Assembly (NCBI GenBank): GCA_029210565.1
Contig: JARGFQ010000003.1
Location: 62,001 to 126,000 of the forward strand
Source of the DNA: Bacteroidales bacterium
GTDB lineage: Bacteria > Bacteroidota > Bacteroidia > Bacteroidales > VadinHA17
Length of the DNA stretch: 64,000 bases
Direction of reading: 5' to 3'
Positions within the stretch are counted from its first letter, which is position 1, and the number at the start of each line of letters is the position of its first letter. The translations under genes and the position numbers were made by a program. Positions 33,998 to 42,148 of this stretch are shown one piece after another. The notes below the pieces were generated by a model that was given only the letters and a program-made list of their open reading frames with translations, searched no databases and had not been told where the DNA came from.

Positions 33998-36181
33998 TTA
34001 TTTTCCCAGTTCAAGCTGGTCTCTGATAAGCCTGTAGTATGTACCCTTCAGGCTTATAAGCTCCTCATGTGTTCCATGCTCGGACAGGCGCCCCTTCTCA
34101 AGCACTGCTATCATATCGGCATGACGCACCGTGCTGAGCCTGTGGGCCACGATCACCACCGTCCTGCCGCGGTAGAACCCGGCCAGATTCTCTACTATCA
34201 TCCTCTCGTTTGAGGCATCCAGTGCGCTTGTAGCTTCGTCAAGCAACAGCAGGGAAGGCTCCCTGTATATGACCCTGGCAATGAGTATCCGCTGCTTCTG
34301 GCCCTGGCTGAGTCCGTGACCGCCCTGACCTATCCTGGTCATTATGCCGGCAGGGAGCGTGTCTGTCAGTGATCTCAGGTTTGTTGTCTCAATGGCCCTG
34401 TCAACCTTCTGCCTGTCAGGATTATCATCACCGGGAGCAATGTTGGCCAGTATAGTGTCAGGAAAGATATAACCGTCCTGCATTACCACGCCGGTTGATC
34501 TGCGCAAAGAGGTAATACTAAAATCTTCCAGGGGTATCCCGTTAAGCCTGATGGTGCCTTCGGCAGGCTGGTAGAATCCCATCAGCAACTTAAGGAGAGT
34601 GGTCTTGCCCGATCCGCTCTCGCCCACGACCGCAGTGGTCTTTCCGTGAGGTATCACCAGCGACAGATCTTTCAGTACCCAGGGTGAGCCGGGACCTTCA
34701 TACCTGAATGAGATATTCCCGATGCTTACCTCCACCCTGTCCGGAACTGCCAGGCGGTCTCCCTCCCCCTGTTTCTCTTCAGGCTCCATGGCATGTACCT
34801 CCGATAGCCGCTCCAGGCTTATCCTGGCATCCTGGGTAGACTTCATGAATTCGATGATCTGTGATACCGGGCCATTTAGCTGCCCTGTAATGAACTGTAC
34901 AGCCAGCATCATGCCCAGGGTCATGCTTCCGTTGATCACCAGTGTTGCGGAGATAACGGTTATTAATATGTTTGTCGTCTCATGGATCAGTGTGCCGCCG
35001 GCAGCCTGAAACTGCAGCAGCCTGAGTCCCCTGATGCGTGTGCGGTGAATCTCCTGCTGATGTTCTTCCCAGTCGCGTCTGTTGGAAGCCTCATTGCCTG
35101 CCAGCTTGATCTCCTGCATACCGTTGACGATGTTTATCATCTTGTTGCCGGCATCGGCCATCTGCCTGAACCTGACGTTATCAAGGCGTTCACGGGCTGG
35201 CATAAACAGGATAACATACAGAATGTAAAGACCTGTTCCGGCAAGGAAGACGAACAGCACCGGGAGACTGTAGATGCCCAGCACAATCCCGAAAACGACA
35301 AAATTGAAAAAGGAGAAGAGTATTGCCAGGCTTGAAGAGGTAAGATAGCCTTCAATGCGGCTGTTATCGTCTACCCTCTGCAGTATGTCACCATTCAGTT
35401 TGGTATCGAAGTAAGCAATGGGCAGGTCCATCAGCCTGGCGAGAAAGTCAGACACAATCTTAATATTCAGTTTTGTCCCCATGTGGAGGAGTATCCAGCC
35501 CCTGGTGAACTCCACAGCCATGCGGCCGGCCGTCAGGGCCAGCTGACCGGCAAGTATAAGGTAGATAAGCCTGATATCCCTCCCGGTAATACCCCTGTCA
35601 ATTATCGCCTGCGTAAGAAAGGGAAAGACGAGCTGGATGGCGCTGCCTGCCAGCAGCCCTGCAAGAAGGAGTGCCATCTGCCTGCGGTATGGCTTCAGGT
35701 AAGGCAGCAGAAAGGAAAAGCCGCTGTCGGGCGGAGGGTCCTCACTGAGAGCATGAAATTCCGGCCCTGGCTCAAGCAAAAGTACTGTCCCGGCTGGCTC
35801 TCCTCCCTTCTGTGATACAGACCATCCTCTTAAAAACTCTTCCCTGCTCATGCTCATCCTGCCGATGGCAGGATCACTGACCCACACCTTTTTTCCGGAT
35901 ATCCTGTTTACCACAATAAAATGGTTCTGCTGCCAGTGAACTATACAGGGCAGGGAGATCTTACCGGCGAGGACTGAAAAAGGAATCTGCATCCCTTCAG
36001 CCTTGAAGCCCAGGCTCACGGCTGCCGATCTGAGCCCAAGCAGTGATACGCCTTCACGTGTTATCCATGCACGCTGGCGAATCGACTCCAGTGAGATGCG
36101 CTTACCGTGCCAACGGGCTATCATGCCGATGCAGGCAGGACCGCAGTCCATCGCATCATGCTGTCTGACAAAAGGATACAT
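33998..36181 (-). CDS. Peptidase-containing ABC transporter (PCAT, C39 type)
   Basis: A 727-residue exporter that removes a double-glycine leader and pumps the peptide out of the cytoplasm. The N-terminal C39 peptidase (1-135) has Cys13 in DAMDCGPAC, His87 in QQNHFIVV and Asp103 in VSDPAIG, so its triad is intact. A six-helix membrane domain covers about 155-435. The ATPase domain has Walker A GESGSGKT (520-527), signature LSQGQ (624-628), LLLLDE (644-649) and His680. The ATG at 36181 gives the normal C39 start; the frame upstream includes promoter DNA. It is divergent from the sigma factor gene. The only double-glycine leader peptide I find in the window is at 40146-40283. No HlyD-type adaptor is adjacent. 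Confidence 0.92.
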   Translation of the reverse strand: MYPFVRQHDAMDCGPACIGMIARWHGKRISLESIRQRAWITREGVSLLGLRSAAVSLGFKAEGMQIPFSVLAGKISLPCIVHWQQNHFIVVNRISGKKVWVSDPAIGRMSMSREEFLRGWSVSQKGGEPAGTVLLLEPGPEFHALSEDPPPDSGFSFLLPYLKPYRRQMALLLAGLLAGSAIQLVFPFLTQAIIDRGITGRDIRLIYLILAGQLALTAGRMAVEFTRGWILLHMGTKLNIKIVSDFLARLMDLPIAYFDTKLNGDILQRVDDNSRIEGYLTSSSLAILFSFFNFVVFGIVLGIYSLPVLFVFLAGTGLYILYVILFMPARERLDNVRFRQMADAGNKMINIVNGMQEIKLAGNEASNRRDWEEHQQEIHRTRIRGLRLLQFQAAGGTLIHETTNILITVISATLVINGSMTLGMMLAVQFITGQLNGPVSQIIEFMKSTQDARISLERLSEVHAMEPEEKQGEGDRLAVPDRVEVSIGNISFRYEGPGSPWVLKDLSLVIPHGKTTAVVGESGSGKTTLLKLLMGFYQPAEGTIRLNGIPLEDFSITSLRRSTGVVMQDGYIFPDTILANIAPGDDNPDRQKVDRAIETTNLRSLTDTLPAGIMTRIGQGGHGLSQGQKQRILIARVIYREPSLLLLDEATSALDASNERMIVENLAGFYRGRTVVIVAHRLSTVRHADMIAVLEKGRLSEHGTHEELISLKGTYYRLIRDQLELGK

Positions 36182-36212
36182 TAACTGACGGTGAAACAGT
36201 TTAAAGCAGTTG

Positions 36213-36220
36213 CAAAGATA
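36213..36220 (-). promoter_or_regulatory. Promoter -7 element of the PCAT exporter gene
   Basis: TATCTTTG on the minus strand matches TAnnTTTG, 32 nt before the ATG. The 14-mer around it (GATATCTTTGCAAC) is identical to one upstream of the purple acid phosphatase gene at about 48 kb, so it looks like a vegetative promoter and not one for the neighbouring sigma factor. Confidence 0.55.
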
Positions 36221-36300
36221 TCCATAATTGTCACTCCTAAGGCGCAGGACTGTACAAATGTGCTGCAAGGGTATGATTCTTAAATCGGCATCAGAAATGC

Positions 36301-36308
36301 TATATTTG
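36301..36308 (+). promoter_or_regulatory. Promoter -7 element of the sigma factor gene
   Basis: TATATTTG matches TAnnTTTG and predicts a start near 36315, leaving a leader of about 10 nt before the TTG start codon at 36326. No -33 TTTG is seen. Confidence 0.5.
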
Positions 36309-36325
36309 CCAATTATACCTCTTTT

Positions 36326-36892
36326 TTGGGATTATTCAGGAAGTATTCGGACAGTGACATCATTGATGGGATCAGGAGGCAAGACAGCAAGATTCTTACC
36401 TACCTCTATGATGCGTACCATCAGGTTATCCGCGATCACCTGAAACTGAACAGCGGATCCGAGGATGATGTGTATGACGTGCTCCAGGAGAGTGTCGTGA
36501 TACTCTACAGACAGGTCACCGGTGATAATTTTGTTCTCACCACAGATCTCAAGGGCTTTTTTTTCGGTATTGCCAGAAACGTCTGGAACAGTCAGCTAAG
36601 GTACAGGTCAAGACTCTCCGCCCTGGAGACGGATATGGCTGACACTTCAGAATCCGAGGATATCAATGCCCGGACCCTCGAACGGATAGTCACAAGGTCG
36701 TTCGCTCTCCTGAAGGAGGATTGCCAGATGGTGCTCAACCTCTACAGTGACGGACACACCTATGAGGAGATAGCGCGGAAGATGGGAATGAAGTCCGAAG
36801 CTTATGCACGGCGGAAGAAATACCTCTGTAAGGAGGCGCTGATTGAGATTATAAAGACGGACCCGGAATATCAGGATCTGGATCCTCTGTAG
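36326..36892 (+). CDS. ECF-like RNA polymerase sigma factor
   Basis: A 188-residue sigma-70 family protein. Region 2 is at about 10-85 (ILTYLYDAYHQVIRDHLKL... DVLQESVVILYRQV... LKGFFFGIARNVW) and region 4 at about 125-175 with the helix-turn-helix SDGHTYEEIARKMGMKSEAYARRKKYLCKEAL. No ATG is available before region 2, so it probably starts with TTG at 36326 (TTGGGATTATTCAGG). Its tail overlaps the end of the opposing TPR-CHAT gene by 22 nt. The nearby membrane TPR protein with a cytoplasmic head is a likely regulator (anti-sigma). The target promoters are unknown; the peptide gene at 40146 is a candidate because it lacks a vegetative -7 element. Confidence 0.85.
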   Translation: MGLFRKYSDSDIIDGIRRQDSKILTYLYDAYHQVIRDHLKLNSGSEDDVYDVLQESVVILYRQVTGDNFVLTTDLKGFFFGIARNVWNSQLRYRSRLSALETDMADTSESEDINARTLERIVTRSFALLKEDCQMVLNLYSDGHTYEEIARKMGMKSEAYARRKKYLCKEALIEIIKTDPEYQDLDPL

Positions 36893-39800
36893 ACGATATA
36901 CAGGAGCACTGCCGCGGTTATCAGGAAGAAGAGCAGGGCTACATAGAGTCTTATACTATCATACCACAGCGGGGTGTCATCACCGTAAATCACCAGTGCA
37001 GACCAGAAATAAGGATGGGAGCGTGCCTGGTCTGCAGAGCGGAGGAATCTTAGCCGTGCACTTCTCAGTGCAGTGCTCTTTGTCTGTCCGCTCCGCATGT
37101 TCCTGTAAAATGAACGCATGACCTCCGATGCCGAGTTATCTTCAACGGCCCACATTGACATCAATACCGAGCGACTTCCGGCATATAGAAATCCCCTTGC
37201 CAGGCTCAGGATACCCTCGCCTGTGGCCAGTATCCCGTTACCGGTGTTACATGAACTGAGAACGACCATCATCGCATCCAGGGTAACACTGTACACTTCA
37301 TAGGTGTTCAGCATGCCGTCTTCAGCGCTGGCAGACGATGATGTGAAGATCATTTTCGAGAAGAGGGGGTGTTGATCATTCATCAGCGTGTGCATGGCAA
37401 GATGTATAATATCATACTTGCCCGCCTCCCTCTTATAGGCCTCCTCCGTTGCCTCATCTGCCAGGAAGGCTTTGCCCCCGCACTGGGCTACCGCATCCTC
37501 AGCCTCAAGAAGGGCATAAGGCAGATCGCGAATCTCACCCCTCAGGTTGGGGTAAGCAGTCAAAAGACTGTCATCCAGCTCCATGCCGTCATAGTCAGGA
37601 GCAAAAGCTGCCAGGTTATTTGCCAGGCTGCGGCTTCTGCCCATGGTCTCTGATGAAAAAGTAACGCTGTAGATGTAGGAGAAACGGTATTTCTTCAATG
37701 CAAAGGGAACCTCGCGGTATAAAAGCTCAGGACTCCTGAACTCTTCAGTTACCAGGGTCTCAAAGGGAATATATGACAGGATGTTGTCAGGCGAAATGAT
37801 AATCTTGTCACCCTTTAGGAAGGGGACGGCAGGTTCCAGGAGCACCCTGTAAATCTCATACGCAAGATCCATGTAATCATTGAACGGCTTGCGAACACTG
37901 CTGGTAGCAGGAATAGCTGAGAGCATATCCCGGAATCGCAAAAGCGATGCTATCAGAGCTGAGTCGGATTCGCGCCTGATAACCTCAGTTCTACGGTTGT
38001 TCGAGACAATTATGTAAAGTCTCTCATCAGTAAGCACATAGCTGATCAGGTTGGCTCCCCTGCCTATTACTCCGGGAACAGCCTTCAGTGGGGCAACCTC
38101 ACCTTGAAATTTAAGGTTATAGTAAGAGGGATATCTCTCCTCAAAGACTCTGATGAGGGAATCGCGAGATCTCAGGAGTGAAAAGGTGACACTCTCCCAC
38201 GTCTCTATCCTCTGGGTATCGGGTGCCGCCTTGTGCTGTTCGGAGGCAATCAGCTCCCTGTACAGGCCTATCTTTTCCCTGATGTTGTTGTCAAGGTCTG
38301 CAAGCTCGGGCGGGAGGGAGAATTTTACGGCGTTCAGCTCTCTCATAGAGGCAAGGAACCCTGCCACCTTGGTTCTCTCGGAAAATTCATATATGCCCTC
38401 CAGGGAGGCGGCGTCATGGTCACGCTCGTAGAGCTGAAAATAGTTCTCAATCATTCCGGTGTAAATCTCACGGGAAAAGGCGCTGAGCCTGGTGCGGCTC
38501 TCATCCTCACTCATCTCAAGCCTGAGTCGGTCATACAGCGATACTATCATCCTGCCCGTCCTGACAGCCTCCCTGAGATGATTACTGTCGCCCGTAGCCT
38601 CAGCAAGGGCGTTGAGGGCACGGTACCTGATCATGAGTACTCCCATCTCATCTTCAGAATAGGATGAGAGCGGCGAAAGACCCTCATCCTGCAGTTCTGC
38701 CGCTGACAGCCCGGTTTCGTTGCTTACCTCCAGAACCCTTTCATATTCACCAGCACCATACAGGGTGTTGGCATAGTTCAAAGTCATCAGCTTTTTCAGC
38801 GAATAATCCCACGTATGTCTGTCGGCATATTCAAAGCAGTCATCATAGATCTCAAGTGCCTTCCGGACATTCCCGGTCGTTTTACTCAGGAAGTCAGCCC
38901 TGTACACAAGCATCATGCAATATTCGCGGCTGTCAGGACCGAACTCTCTCTCCACATCAACCAGTCCATCGGCCAGCACCCTCTCCCCCTCCTCAGGCCT
39001 GCCTGTCCCGGCCAGGAGATCAGCATAATTGATATAGAGAAGGGCTTTATCCTGTATGTTGTTCCCGGCATCAATTGCAAGACCCTTCCTGAAATGATCC
39101 TCAGCCTCCGGCAGCTGATCCAGCCTCCGGTGCAGTTGTGCTATAGTATTAAGAATCAGCAATCGCGATGCGACTTTGCCGGTTCCGGCCTTATCATAGA
39201 GGCTGAGTGCTTCACGGCAATAGACAAGCGACTTGGTATATTCGGATGTGCGGTAAAGACTAAGCCCGATAACCTGGTAAAGGTCAGCCGTAAGTGCTGC
39301 CGATACCCTGCCGGGATATAAAGCCTCAAGCCTGAGACCCTCATTAGCCAGTTCAATGGCTCTGCCCGGATCATTCATCTCGAGACAGATGCTTGACAGA
39401 TTGAGATAATTGGCTGCCAGTGCTGAAGAGTCGCTTTCCAACAGTGCTCTTCGGGCCTGAAGGCCTTTCAACCCCTCCTCGTATGCGCTGCTGAAGTCGC
39501 CTGCACTGAAGAGTGCAATGGCCATATTACTGATGCCCAGGGCATGCCTGCGGTCATACACGCCGGCAGACTCCCTGTAATCTACAGATAGGGCAAAAAA
39601 TTCTCTCGATCTGCTGTAACTGTTATTCAGAAGATAATGATGACCCAGAAAATAATATGCGTCAGAGAGCATCAGAGAATCAGCGACTTCATATGTAGCA
39701 ATAATCTCTTCAACCCCAGCGGCAACAACTGACCTCCTCTCCGTCACCGAATCCTCTGAAAGCAACGCGCCAAGCTCATCATTCAACCGGGCCAGCCTCA

Positions 39801-39933
39801 ACGTAACAGAGTCACGGCGTGCCGGCTCTCCTCCATCCTTCCATTCTCCGGAAACAAAACCTGATGCCGGGAGCTCAGCAAAAAAGGCAAAAATCAGTAA
39901 TAACAGCGTGAGCATGTGTGGTCTCAGACTCAT
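36871..39933 (-). CDS. TPR-CHAT protein: periplasmic caspase-like protease candidate
   Basis: A 1020-residue protein. A signal sequence (MLTLLLLIFAFFAELPASG) is followed by about ten tetratricopeptide repeats (about 60-460), a helical linker and a C-terminal CHAT domain (about 690-985). CHAT is a caspase/separase-like peptidase fold; the catalytic pair is present as His848 in IIHLAMHTLMND and Cys895 in VVLSSCNTGNG. A membrane helix at about 994-1015 and a short basic tail anchor the C-terminus, so TPR and CHAT domains should face the periplasm. It is divergent from the leader-peptide gene (212 nt) and converges with the sigma factor gene (22-nt overlap). Substrate unknown. Confidence 0.88.
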   Translation of the reverse strand: MSLRPHMLTLLLLIFAFFAELPASGFVSGEWKDGGEPARRDSVTLRLARLNDELGALLSEDSVTERRSVVAAGVEEIIATYEVADSLMLSDAYYFLGHHYLLNNSYSRSREFFALSVDYRESAGVYDRRHALGISNMAIALFSAGDFSSAYEEGLKGLQARRALLESDSSALAANYLNLSSICLEMNDPGRAIELANEGLRLEALYPGRVSAALTADLYQVIGLSLYRTSEYTKSLVYCREALSLYDKAGTGKVASRLLILNTIAQLHRRLDQLPEAEDHFRKGLAIDAGNNIQDKALLYINYADLLAGTGRPEEGERVLADGLVDVEREFGPDSREYCMMLVYRADFLSKTTGNVRKALEIYDDCFEYADRHTWDYSLKKLMTLNYANTLYGAGEYERVLEVSNETGLSAAELQDEGLSPLSSYSEDEMGVLMIRYRALNALAEATGDSNHLREAVRTGRMIVSLYDRLRLEMSEDESRTRLSAFSREIYTGMIENYFQLYERDHDAASLEGIYEFSERTKVAGFLASMRELNAVKFSLPPELADLDNNIREKIGLYRELIASEQHKAAPDTQRIETWESVTFSLLRSRDSLIRVFEERYPSYYNLKFQGEVAPLKAVPGVIGRGANLISYVLTDERLYIIVSNNRRTEVIRRESDSALIASLLRFRDMLSAIPATSSVRKPFNDYMDLAYEIYRVLLEPAVPFLKGDKIIISPDNILSYIPFETLVTEEFRSPELLYREVPFALKKYRFSYIYSVTFSSETMGRSRSLANNLAAFAPDYDGMELDDSLLTAYPNLRGEIRDLPYALLEAEDAVAQCGGKAFLADEATEEAYKREAGKYDIIHLAMHTLMNDQHPLFSKMIFTSSSASAEDGMLNTYEVYSVTLDAMMVVLSSCNTGNGILATGEGILSLARGFLYAGSRSVLMSMWAVEDNSASEVMRSFYRNMRSGQTKSTALRSARLRFLRSADQARSHPYFWSALVIYGDDTPLWYDSIRLYVALLFFLITAAVLLYIVYRGSRS

Positions 39934-40145
39934 TGTGACGGTTCTTCTTTCTTCCCGGGATAAAAGTATAAAACATAGTGATATTGTGAGCTACGGGACC
40001 TCGCTAGTATATTGCACTGACAATCAATTTATTGTGTTTTTTTAAAAAAAAAGTTGAATTTTTTGTGTCACAAATAGCCCTATTCTGACATGTACTGTAT
40101 AATGAAAACATCAAACAATTCAAACAATAAAAAAACTACATCAAA

Positions 40146-40283
40146 ATGAAAACCCTGAAGATTGAAAACCTGACCGATTTTGTTCTTTCAAATGAAGAGA
40201 TGATTAATGTCCGCGGAGGAACCGGACGCCAGGGAATTGCTGAAGGCAATCCCACCAGACCTCCCATTATCATTGAGATCTGA
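40146..40283 (+). CDS. Double-glycine leader peptide (bacteriocin/pheromone-like precursor)
   Basis: A 45-codon gene. The N-terminal 25 residues form a class II double-glycine leader: MKTLKIENL, then LSNEEMINVRGG with the LSxEEM-xxV-GG pattern and Gly24-Gly25 at the cut site. The predicted exported core is TGRQGIAEGNPTRPPIIIEI: 20 residues, no Cys, no Ser, two Thr and three Pro, so it cannot form lanthionine or disulfide rings. The 212-nt region before it has a T/A-rich stretch but no TAnnTTTG element, unlike its neighbours. It fits as cargo of the C39 exporter 4 kb away. The leader is clear; the function (toxin, signal or protease substrate) is open. Confidence 0.82.
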   Translation: MKTLKIENLTDFVLSNEEMINVRGGTGRQGIAEGNPTRPPIIIEI

Positions 40284-40292
40284 TATTGCATA

Positions 40293-40511
40293 ATGGAGCC
40301 GGCAGGTCCGGCCATAATAATAACATACTGTCAGGCGTTCCTGCCTCCGGCAGGCTGCCTGGTGCCCAGGGACAACATCTGTATATGTTGTCTGAAATGC
40401 CCGGAGGGGAAGATGTGGCATGATATGAATGACTATGTGAACTGTAGTTTTTATGAGTGTGAAATAATAATAATAAGAGATGAAGACTATCAATGTCAAC
40501 AACACGATTGA
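40293..40511 (+). CDS. Possible Cys-rich small protein after the leader peptide
   Basis: An ATG 10 nt after the leader-peptide stop opens a 72-codon frame with nine Cys, including NICICCLKC, and an Ile-rich segment. It ends inside the first 32 nt of the TPR membrane protein gene in another frame. It has no leader motif, no clear ribosome-binding site, and contains two small hairpins (GCCGG/CCGGC at 40298-40312, CCTGCC/GGCAGG at 40340-40354). It may be a real companion peptide or only non-coding spacer that happens to be open. Confidence 0.22.
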   Translation: MEPAGPAIIITYCQAFLPPAGCLVPRDNICICCLKCPEGKMWHDMNDYVNCSFYECEIIIIRDEDYQCQQHD

Positions 40512-41226
40512 GAACTTCCTGAGCGGTGATGCATGCGATGCCGAGAAGAAACGGCTCAACAGGGAGATGAAGAAGGACCCGGACCTCGCGAGGGAGGTTG
40601 AATTAAGACGCAGGACTAATAAAATACTGGCCGACAGGGAGATCCTTAACCTGAGGACGAAACTCAATGTCATCGAGATGAAGAAGCGTTCTGCAGGAGG
40701 CCTTCGCAAAGCTGCGGCAAAGACTTCCAGGTATGCTGCTGCAGTCCTGATGGCTGCAATTGTAACTTCGGCGCTTTATTTTATCATGAGACCCGGCCCT
40801 TCCCCGGAGAAACTCTATTCCTCATACTACGAAAGGTATGAATCACCGGGGGCCTCAAGGTCTGCCGCCAGCGCAGATAACCAACTCATGGAAAATGCTA
40901 TTGCATCTTATTCTGCCAAAGAATACGATAAAGCTATCGAATATCTTGAGCAGGTCATTGCGAACGAACATGGCAACATGGAGTCTGTCTTCATGCACGG
41001 CATGGCCAACATGGAGGTGAGCAACTATCCTGTCGCCAGCGGATCATTCACCAGGGTTATTGAGCACAATGACAACCTCTACCTGGAAGATGCCGCCTGG
41101 TACCTCGGACTCTGTTACATGATGACCGGTAACAGCGAAAAGGCCGTGAGCCAGCTGAATGCGATTGCCGGCTCCAAAAGCAGGTACAGCCGCCAGGCAA
41201 CCAGGCTCGTGAGAAAAATCAGATAA
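40480..41226 (+). CDS. Membrane TPR protein with anti-sigma-like cytoplasmic head
   Basis: A 248-residue protein. The first 80 residues are cytoplasmic and start IENFLSGDACDAEKKRLNREMKKDPDLAREVELRR, a pattern common in Bacteroidota at the head of membrane proteins encoded near ECF sigma factors. One membrane helix lies at about 85-103. The periplasmic part (about 110-248) has three to four tetratricopeptide repeats (SYSAKEYDKAIEYLEQVIAN, AAWYLGLCYMMTGNSEKAVSQL). It could sense a periplasmic signal, perhaps the TPR-CHAT protein, and hold the sigma factor. No zinc-binding HxxxCxxC motif of classical anti-sigma factors is visible, so that role is an inference. Confidence 0.65.
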   Translation: MKTINVNNTIENFLSGDACDAEKKRLNREMKKDPDLAREVELRRRTNKILADREILNLRTKLNVIEMKKRSAGGLRKAAAKTSRYAAAVLMAAIVTSALYFIMRPGPSPEKLYSSYYERYESPGASRSAASADNQLMENAIASYSAKEYDKAIEYLEQVIANEHGNMESVFMHGMANMEVSNYPVASGSFTRVIEHNDNLYLEDAAWYLGLCYMMTGNSEKAVSQLNAIAGSKSRYSRQATRLVRKIR

Positions 41227-41253
41227 AGGTGAATTAACCTCATTGATACGTAT

Positions 41254-42072
41254 ATGTTCGAATTGCTTCGCAATAGTGTTTACAGTTACAGAGTGGTGAC
41301 CGGGACGAAAGAGGAGGAAAAGATGAAACAAATGATTTACAAGCCACAACTGCTCGCCGGCGTTTCACACGAAGTGAGAACGCAGATGAACTCTATAGTG
41401 GCATTCTCCTATCTGCTGAACAATTCCAATTTTACCGAAGGAGAAAAACGTGAGTTCTCCGAACAGATAATTACTTCATGTGAACAGTTGGTCGGACTGT
41501 TTGAAAACTTCTTTGACACTGCCGTCCTTGAGTCCGGCTCTTCAAAGGAGGATGCCAGGGAGACTGATGCCGTCAGACTGTTCGAATCTCTCGCCTCTGA
41601 TTTCAGGGTTTTGATGAGAAAGAGAGAGAAGGACCGTGTCGTACTTATTCAGGAGGATAATCTCCCCGAAAAGCTGATGATCAGGACAGATACCGCACGG
41701 ACCATCCGTATAATGAATAATCTCTTCAGAAATGCGCTTGACAACACCTCTTCCGGGTTTATAAAAATCGGCTGCACATACAGTGACGAGATAATCACAT
41801 TTTATGTAAAAGATTCTGGCCAGGGTTACCCTATCAGCAGTTACATACTGCTTTCCGACAATCCTGAGATCCAATATTCCGAAAGTCAGGATACCTATTC
41901 CGCTATGAATTTAATCCTGGCCAGAAATCTTATTATGACACTGGGGGGCAAAATCAGGGTTGAGACCAATGATGCCGAAGGCACTTCGGTATTTGTATCT
42001 CTGCCTGTCAGGGAGTGTTCCGGAATACAAATGATAACCGGTACTTCTTCAGAAAAGAAGATTGCAATCTGA
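41254..42072 (+). CDS. Small cytoplasmic histidine kinase
   Basis: A 272-residue protein with a HisKA dimerisation helix and HATPase domain but no sensor or membrane segment. The H-box is GVSHEVRTQMNSIVAF with His39 (the usual Pro is Gln). The N-box is RIMNNLFRNALDN (152-164) and the G1 box KDSGQGYP (186-193); a clear G2 box is hard to see, so ATP binding may be altered. No response regulator is adjacent. An alternative start is the Met at 41323, which is preceded by AGAGGAGG. It is 27 nt behind the TPR membrane protein and closes the plus-strand unit, which ends at a strong terminator. Confidence 0.75.
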   Translation: MFELLRNSVYSYRVVTGTKEEEKMKQMIYKPQLLAGVSHEVRTQMNSIVAFSYLLNNSNFTEGEKREFSEQIITSCEQLVGLFENFFDTAVLESGSSKEDARETDAVRLFESLASDFRVLMRKREKDRVVLIQEDNLPEKLMIRTDTARTIRIMNNLFRNALDNTSSGFIKIGCTYSDEIITFYVKDSGQGYPISSYILLSDNPEIQYSESQDTYSAMNLILARNLIMTLGGKIRVETNDAEGTSVFVSLPVRECSGIQMITGTSSEKKIAI

Positions 42073-42113
42073 TTTTCTGAGGCACTACGACTGTCTGCTT
42101 GAAGAAGGAAGGG

Positions 42114-42148
42114 AGGAGGGTGACTTACAATGTCACCCTCCTTATTTT
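42114..42148 (+). terminator. Rho-independent terminator after the histidine kinase gene
   Basis: AGGAGGGTGAC (42114-42124), loop TTACAAT and GTCACCCTCCT (42132-42142) form a perfect 11-bp stem followed by TATTTTG. It lies 42 nt after the kinase stop and overlaps the stop codon of the opposing porE-like gene. Confidence 0.8.

Noticed and set aside
40188..40709. 173-codon minus-strand frame across the leader peptide and TPR gene
   Set aside because: It is antisense to two supported genes, begins inside the TPR gene and has no motif; the plus-strand reading is far better.
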